The notes below the pieces were generated by a model that was not told where the DNA came from, did no database searches, and worked only from the letters and a program-made list of their open reading frames with translations. Source: Spirometra erinaceieuropaei (Eukaryota; Platyhelminthes; Cestoda; Diphyllobothriidea; Diphyllobothriidae). From it: 64,000 bases of DNA. Where the stretch lies: the NCBI GenBank assembly GCA_902702965.1, contig CACRXP010000035.1:905231-969230 (forward strand), given 5' to 3'. Position numbers and translations under genes: made by a program. Numbering within the stretch: the stretch's first letter is position 1; every line of letters begins with the position of its first letter. This document shows, in pieces, positions 58,870 to 64,000 of this stretch.

Positions 58870-59686
58870 CGGGAGAATACGCTTTCCCTTCGCTATCCTT
58901 GTCCAAAGTTAAGTGTTTCGCCTACGCGGTATTAACAAACTGTACCTCCTTCTGTTTTCCTGTTAGAAATCACGCATTAATTACGGATAGCATTGAAAAA
59001 AGCAAAGTATTTCTGGGTTTTAAAAGTTAGATTGTTGTAGTACACCTCGTTTTAATCATGTTTTTATGTTTTCAAACTTGTTGTTGTTTTTATTACCTGA
59101 AAATACTTTCATGTTTCCGCTAAGGTTGTCATTTTCAGGCGTCCTAAGTCCCAGAACCGCTAGAGCGAGCTTGGTACACTTGCAGGCATGAAAGTATTCT
59201 TTCTTCAAGCGGGGGCTTGAACAAACTGAATTTGAAATTGTTCTGAACAGGAACACCTTCTATTCATTTAAAACGTTCATGGTTAGAAGGAACTAGCTTC
59301 TAGTGTATACCTTCTAAGGGAATCACCCGATCTTGTCAAACTCCTTAACTCAGTGAACAGCAGTGCTCCGTGTAAAGAATGTTCTCCAGGAGAGACTGGT
59401 GGCGTAGCTGCCTTCGCATACAATCACGAGGTTAAAGATCGAACTTGACGAAATTCAGGGTGGATTGCAGTGTGCACTTTAGGCGAACTAGCACTTACTA
59501 GATTCTTGTTGTGTGCCTGAGGCTGGTCACAGGCACTACAGGAAGGATGGTTTCTTTCAAATGCGCGTCATGACGATTATCTCTGGCTTACACCTTGTTT
59601 TAGGGGAACCAAAGAGCTCTCAGTGGAAGTCTAAAACCAATAACAACACAAACTCAATCCTGAAATGTGCTTTCAAATGATAACAG

Positions 59687-60475
59687 GGTAACAATCGGGA
59701 GATGGCACCCAAAAAATCCGTTACACAGAAATAATACCTTTAACAGTGGACTCAAACGCCTTCAGGCTATATCAGCGGTTGCAGGCCTACTTTCACGCAC
59801 TGCTTGGACTTTCCGCGACGGCCTAACATGGGCTGGCCGAACGAACATCGCAGGAGGTTACATGGACGATGGTCGCCGTTACCCAACCTTCCTCATCGTT
59901 ACAGATGTACACCTGAATATACGGCATACATTCGCATTATGGCAGTTTATTACAAAACAAAATCACTTTTCAATAGGATAAGTCTGCACAACATGGGACA
60001 AGAACAGTTCCCAGGCATCTGTCAAAGACATGGCATTGAGGCCAAACCAAAGACGATACTGTACTTCGTCTATATAGCCCACACAGCTCGACCACATGCA
60101 GGGCCTTCTTTGGGGAGTTTCCTTTTCAGTCTACTCCAGTATGCCTCAATGGCATTGGTGTGCCGTCCGATGGTAGGGTTCTTTAAGTTGCTTGAGTGGT
60201 TAACAGAGAAATGTAGATAACCTTCTTAGGGGAGACGATTGTATGCCTTCCACTCGTTCGTTACCACTATACTGCCTTTGACGATCCATTTTGTAATAAC
60301 GGGCCGGAGAGCGGGCCAACTTCGATCATTCACGCGTTGGAATAAGGCTTTCTGTCGGCTAGTATCGTACATCCCGACCAGCCACCACCCATAAAACCCC
60401 TATTACCACCTGTTCCGTAAGACAGGCCGCTTTGGTTAGGCGGTTTTTTTTGGGTGCCATCTCCCGATTGTTACC
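59687..60475 (-). mobile_element. Degenerate Merlin-superfamily DNA transposon
   Basis: The 789-bp element is bounded by near-perfect terminal inverted repeats of about 35 bp. The left begins GGTAACAATCGGGAGATGGC; the right is its reverse complement, ending at 60475. Inside, the minus strand carries the remains of an IS1595/ISXO2-type transposase. Merlin elements are normally flanked by 8-9 bp target duplications; the flanks here match only weakly (GATAACAG against GACAAGGG), so any duplication has decayed. Only the C-terminal catalytic half of the transposase fits in the space, so this copy is also internally deleted. Confidence 0.85.
59963..60396 (-). pseudogene. Merlin (ISXO2/IS1595-like) transposase, C-terminal half, broken
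   Basis: The minus-strand frame from 60396 encodes TKWIVKGSIVVTNEWKAYN, stops at a TAA (60226-60228), then continues with VNHSSNLKNP and GRHTNAIEAYWSRLKRKL to a TAG at 60070-60072. A shifted frame then reads MSLTDAWELFLSHVVQ and ends at a TGA (59963-59965). These are the signature blocks of ISXO2-like transposases: K-W-I, the G-S-x-V-x-(T/S)-D-x-W-x-A-Y block, the V-N-H block, and H-T-N-x-I-E-x-x-W-S-x-L-K-R. The Glu of the last block matches the third catalytic residue. The Asp expected before E-W is Asn here, and the region of the first catalytic Asp is missing. Upstream frame fragments around 60400-60440 suggest a further frameshift. The copy cannot be active. Confidence 0.85.
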
Positions 60476-63157
60476 GACAAGGGTTATCTGGGTAAGGATG
60501 CAGTCCACATTTCTAGGGGAAAATGATTCTGACTTGACTCCTACTTGAGAGCCAGCTGGTTTTGGGTAAAGAACACCTGACAGTCGATCGTGTCAATCAC
60601 AACAAAAACCATAGAGGTTCATACAGTGTGCATTTTTAAATCGATTTCCAAGTTTTGCAAGAATGTAATCATTCTTACGTAAAATCACGAGTAAAGATCC
60701 CACTAATTATATTAATTGCCCACAAATAACTGCCCATTGCTCAATATGTTTGGCCTTAAAAAGATTCAGTGACTGTATGCTTTCTAAGATAACTGCGTTC
60801 GAAATATTTCTTATGGTTCTCAGGCTGCATGCCATGTGTTTCCGCTGAAAATCTCCAGATGTTTTACTATATCCCCACGAATCAAGCTCCTCAATTTTAC
60901 CAAAGTGTCTGCATTACATCGCATACCCTGTAAACGCGCTACTAATTCTCCCATTATTTTACTACGAGACTCATCATGTGAGTCTCGAAAGTACTCCCAC
61001 AATCGACTTTTTGGTCATCAGGGTATTCTCATTGCCCAAGTAATAACATTTGAGAGGAAGTAAATTTCCATAAAATGAAATCGGTGATATTTCCTGCGCC
61101 TCTTCCTGAAAATATGCTTCGATGCAGACATAGTGCTGTTTCGGTGGGGATTGGTTCTCGAAGGAGATTAATAAGCGTGGGCGGAAAAGGTCTCAGCCAA
61201 TAACAGGCCTGCTACTGTGCGTGAAGCGGCTACGGATTGAGTTCTATGCAACCACCCCCTCAATTTGTTTTCTCCACGAAAAGTGATGACCAATAGTCCT
61301 TGGGAATATATTTCTAAGCGTTTCGGCTGTTTCTGACCGTCTGCCGAACCTCTTGACCACATTCAAGCTACAGTTGACTGGAGTGGATGTAACCAAAAGT
61401 TGTCAAGTGTCCGAACGCCGTTTAACCTCTTTTGCCCTTGTACTACTCCCTAAACATCTATCAAAACTCACGGAATACACGGTCGACCTTGAGGGAAGTA
61501 GGGGTTTATGACATCGGCTATTTCAACCACCAACCCCGCCGACGCCTCAGTTGATGTGATATATGGAACTTCCTTAACGCGGTGGAGAGAAAACTGTAGG
61601 CTTAAATGACCTAAAAAGTCAATAAACAACTGTCACCTTGATCGTACCCACCTCTCGTACATAGATTCTCACAAAGGTCATTTGTCCGGCGGTTGAACTT
61701 TTTCGTTGGGGGCCGGGAGGACATACAGTAGGTGGGCTAACTCATAAAATGTCAATTGAAACTCCGAAATGCGTTTTCGTTTCGAAAGGATTAATTAAGT
61801 AGGGTTGTAAAACTAGTCGGCCTGCAACATAATTCTATAATATTTCAGTTATCTCAGGATGCCGGCTTTCATGCATGCCGGTTGCATGCAAAAACTACAC
61901 CCAGTAAAAGACGACTACTTATGTGGCATACATTTTTCTCATCGAATTTCGATGCCCTCAAAAAGTCAATTATATTTCATGGAAAACATGCATAAAAATA
62001 TTCGTTCAGAACAAGGATCCGGGTGGTGTGTGTGACATGCATAGACGCGCCCCCTCCTATCTCCAGTAGTCTAGAATTTAGTCTGTCATTGGAGCAGGGT
62101 GGATATGGGAAGAGACGGTGAAATAGACGCTGCGAAAACCTGCTTTACAGCAAACTACTTCACATACAATCTATCGTTTCATCCTCACTTAGACACAGGT
62201 GATCCTCCTTTCTCCTGACGGAGGGACTCTTGGGTGCGAGTTGTTGTGTCTGAGCTGAGTGTTAACCGTTCATACGTTTAGCACTCGGACCGGGCCCTCC
62301 AGACGGGAGTTTTTGCAGGCTGCTCGCCTCAGATGCACACAGCATGCCTTTAAAATCGCATCCCTAGCTACTGGTCTGGTCGTTCGACCAACTGAAAGTT
62401 TGTCAATAGCTCTGAAAGTCTGATTATGTTTTTACTCCTTGGAGGGAACTCACGTAGTAATTGACTGCCACCCGGTTGTATTTAAGCATAGATTTTAGGG
62501 CTTGTTCCATCCATGTTTGCACTGCCGTCGCCGCTATCGTCGCTGTCGCATGCGGTTGCAACGTTGACGCTTGCCTCTATCCCTCTTAGGGGTACTTCAG
62601 ATGTCCGCAGCTGGTCAAGATGTTTGGGAACTGTGACACGCATGTCCCTCGACTATGAAGCATGTATTTCACGATCCCAGCCACAAATTCCTGCCTTTGT
62701 GTGAAGCGTCAGTCATAAGAATGTTTCTTTTCAGAAGAGTCCTACATTCTGACCCTAAAGACTGCTCCTCTGGTTGTGGCCGATAATCCTCGCAAATGAC
62801 AACGATAAATGTTAGAGGCACGCACCCTCCAACTCTTGAAACCATACTAGATTTGGTATGTGAACTCGAAGGTCGTGATGCAGAAAATGTAGGTGGCTTG
62901 CCATGTTGCCCCTCTATCGAAAACGGCTGTGTTTTTGACAATTAAAACCATTCGGTAAACCCTGCAGACGGGTTATGCGATGCGCGTAGGTTGTTCGCTG
63001 ATCTCTTCGATCGGATGATATCGCGAGTCCTAATTTGAATAATTCTAGTTTCTCACAGTTTTCCGTTAATTTCATTTGCTGATTCGTTTTTCTCAAGACC
63101 TTTGCCTCCAGTACTTGGGCTCACAACTAAGCAACTCTTTTCTGTCCTCTACCTCAG
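60476..63157. other. Sequence before the right-edge exon
   Basis: Apart from P12 there is no recognised repeat. Several 60-90 codon frames without splice support. It is probably intron if the exon at 63158 is internal. Confidence 0.5.
61724..62008. mobile_element. P12: left-arm fragment of a palindromic element
   Basis: It starts TACAGTAGGTGGGCTAACTC, the consensus end, and is well preserved through the left arm. It stops abruptly at ATAAAAATATTCGTTC, with no loop or right arm. Confidence 0.82.
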
Positions 63158-63873
63158 CGCGTCTGGCACCGAAGGACTTATCGGCTTCCGCCGAACTACC
63201 TCACCCCTTTCCATCCAACTCTCAACTTCATCTCCAGCCGCAAGTTGTCACCGGCGATCAACACGAAAGCATTGTCTGGGTCCCAGAGTTGAGAATCCAG
63301 TCGCCCTTTGAAGACGAGCGGTCGTTCGGACCCGGCCCGCAACCAGAGTTGACATCACCGTCAGTTCGGCCTTGTGACGGTGTCTCCACTACCGAGGAAG
63401 AGGAGGGGGAAGAAGAGCAGGATGATGTCCTTGGTAGAGGTGACAGTGACCAACTGCCGCCGCTTAATCTTTCTGTCCTCGCGGATGCAGCCAAGTGTGT
63501 CCAGATGGAACAATCGTTACGCGAAGCACGTGATTTTCTGGACGGACTGCTCACTCGACTCTCAGTGCCGGCGGACCTATGCACCTCCTTTGAGAATCTC
63601 CTCTCGGACGGAGAGGAAGAGACGGACGGCCGGGGTGAGGGAAGTACAAATACTGGACCTAGGCTGGGGCACACAATGCCCAGACCCCCGGTTTACCCAA
63701 AGACAGTGCCGAAAGTCTCCAACACGCCTGCCTTCTCCCCCGTCTTCAAGCATCTCCTCTCTCTGCCGGAATCTCAGGTGTTGTCTGGGGTCAGCGCACT
63801 TACGCCGGCCTACCGCTGTTTGCTGGACCTGTGTGGCCAGTTCTACGCGGCTATTGATCAGTCGAAAAAGAAG
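63158..63873 (+). CDS. Probable long exon of an unrecognised acidic protein
   Basis: This is the strongest coding signal in the window, about 239 codons. The left border is a very pyrimidine-rich acceptor (CTTTTCTGTCCTCTACCTCAG, AG at 63156-63157). The right border is AAG followed by GTGAGCG. The protein starts with a Pro/Ser-rich part, then a highly acidic stretch (TTEEEEGEEEQDD), then a helical stretch around SLREARDFLDGLLTRL, a second acidic run (SDGEEETDGRGEG), a Pro-rich linker and a final hydrophobic stretch around PAYRCLLDLCGQFYAAID. It enters in phase 1 and leaves in phase 0. The frame runs on 102 bases past the donor to a stop, so a terminal exon ending at 63975 is possible. A weaker acceptor at 63111 (phase 0) is an alternative start. 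The architecture suggests a scaffold or regulatory protein, but I cannot name a family. Confidence 0.7.
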
Positions 63874-64000
63874 GTGAGCGTTGGCCCCCACCTCGGTCGT
63901 TATATTTTTAGAGGCAGCACGCGACTGCAGGCGGGTATTCGGTCATCCACGCGGGCTTTCAGAGCCCAGGAGTAGTTTTGATTTCATAGGGAAGAGACGA

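Larger units (their letters stand above)
55650..59686. other. Background around the candidate exons at 56507 and 58645
   Basis: Apart from those two candidates I see no gene, no repeat family and no RNA gene. The first bases after 55649 (CTGCTACCTGG, CTTCTATCAGTGGCTG) match flanks of other Q copies. Confidence 0.5.

Noticed and set aside
1..64000. Reverse transcriptase, retroviral or LINE polymerase, CRISPR array, bacterial operon
   Set aside because: I looked for polymerase motifs, regularly spaced short repeats and closely packed same-strand genes and found none.

Overview
This is eukaryotic, gene-poor, intron-rich and repeat-rich DNA. There are no operons, ribosome binding sites, rRNA genes or CRISPR arrays. 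Coding signal comes as isolated blocks of 120-720 bases flanked by AG/GT splice-like borders, separated by kilobases of non-coding sequence. Diverged interspersed repeats make up much of the rest: fold-back elements, tRNA-derived SINEs and a dead Merlin-type DNA transposon. This fits an animal genome with large introns. A flatworm, perhaps a diphyllobothriid-type tapeworm, is my best guess, based on general style and on Merlin elements being known from flatworms. Nothing in the window proves it.

Genes. Only two blocks are convincing as exons, both on the + strand: 33214-33608 (acidic, Ser/Thr-rich) and 63158-63873 (Glu/Asp-rich disordered stretch plus two hydrophobic helical stretches). The first ends in codon phase 1 and the second starts in phase 1, so they could be exons of one gene with an intron of about 29.5 kb. 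I do not recognise the protein. Weaker exon candidates are at 22471-22719, 24949-25153, 42522-42695, 48568-48703, 49462-49581, 54916-55107, 56507-56635 and 58645-58869 (+), plus a minus-strand open stretch broken by one stop at 38124-38642.

Repeats, left to right. 0-17 kb: mostly unrecognised sequence, with a tRNA-Arg-like SINE (341-527), fold-back 'Q' fragments (about 820 and 9762), telomere-like CCCTAA-containing repeats (7440, 15240) and a second tRNA-like SINE family (13311, 13471, 15668). 17-31 kb: the densest repeat region, with five copies of a ~1 kb palindromic family ('P', 17244-21140 and 27924-31029), its companion block 'X' (19626-20337), Q elements, a GC-rich 'E/G' block (23.0-25.7 kb) and inverted 'H' repeats (29.3-29.85 kb). 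31-46 kb: the first good exon, an inverted-repeat island (31.56-32.03 kb), E elements interrupted by a P fragment, SINEs, three more P copies and a trinucleotide tract. 46-64 kb: quieter sequence, then an inverted second copy of the P+X composite (50.9-52.8 kb), head-to-head SINEs, a 514-bp Q hairpin (55136-55649), the Merlin remnant (59687-60475), a truncated P element and the second good exon at the right edge.

The most interesting structure is the P family: arms of ~370 bp around a ~240-bp loop, TA at the termini, at least eleven full or partial copies in 64 kb. Its loop keeps the same 56-62 codon reading frame open in six diverged copies. P, X, Q, E, F, G, H, S and T are working labels for families recognised here by eye; identities are estimates from reading, not computed alignments.
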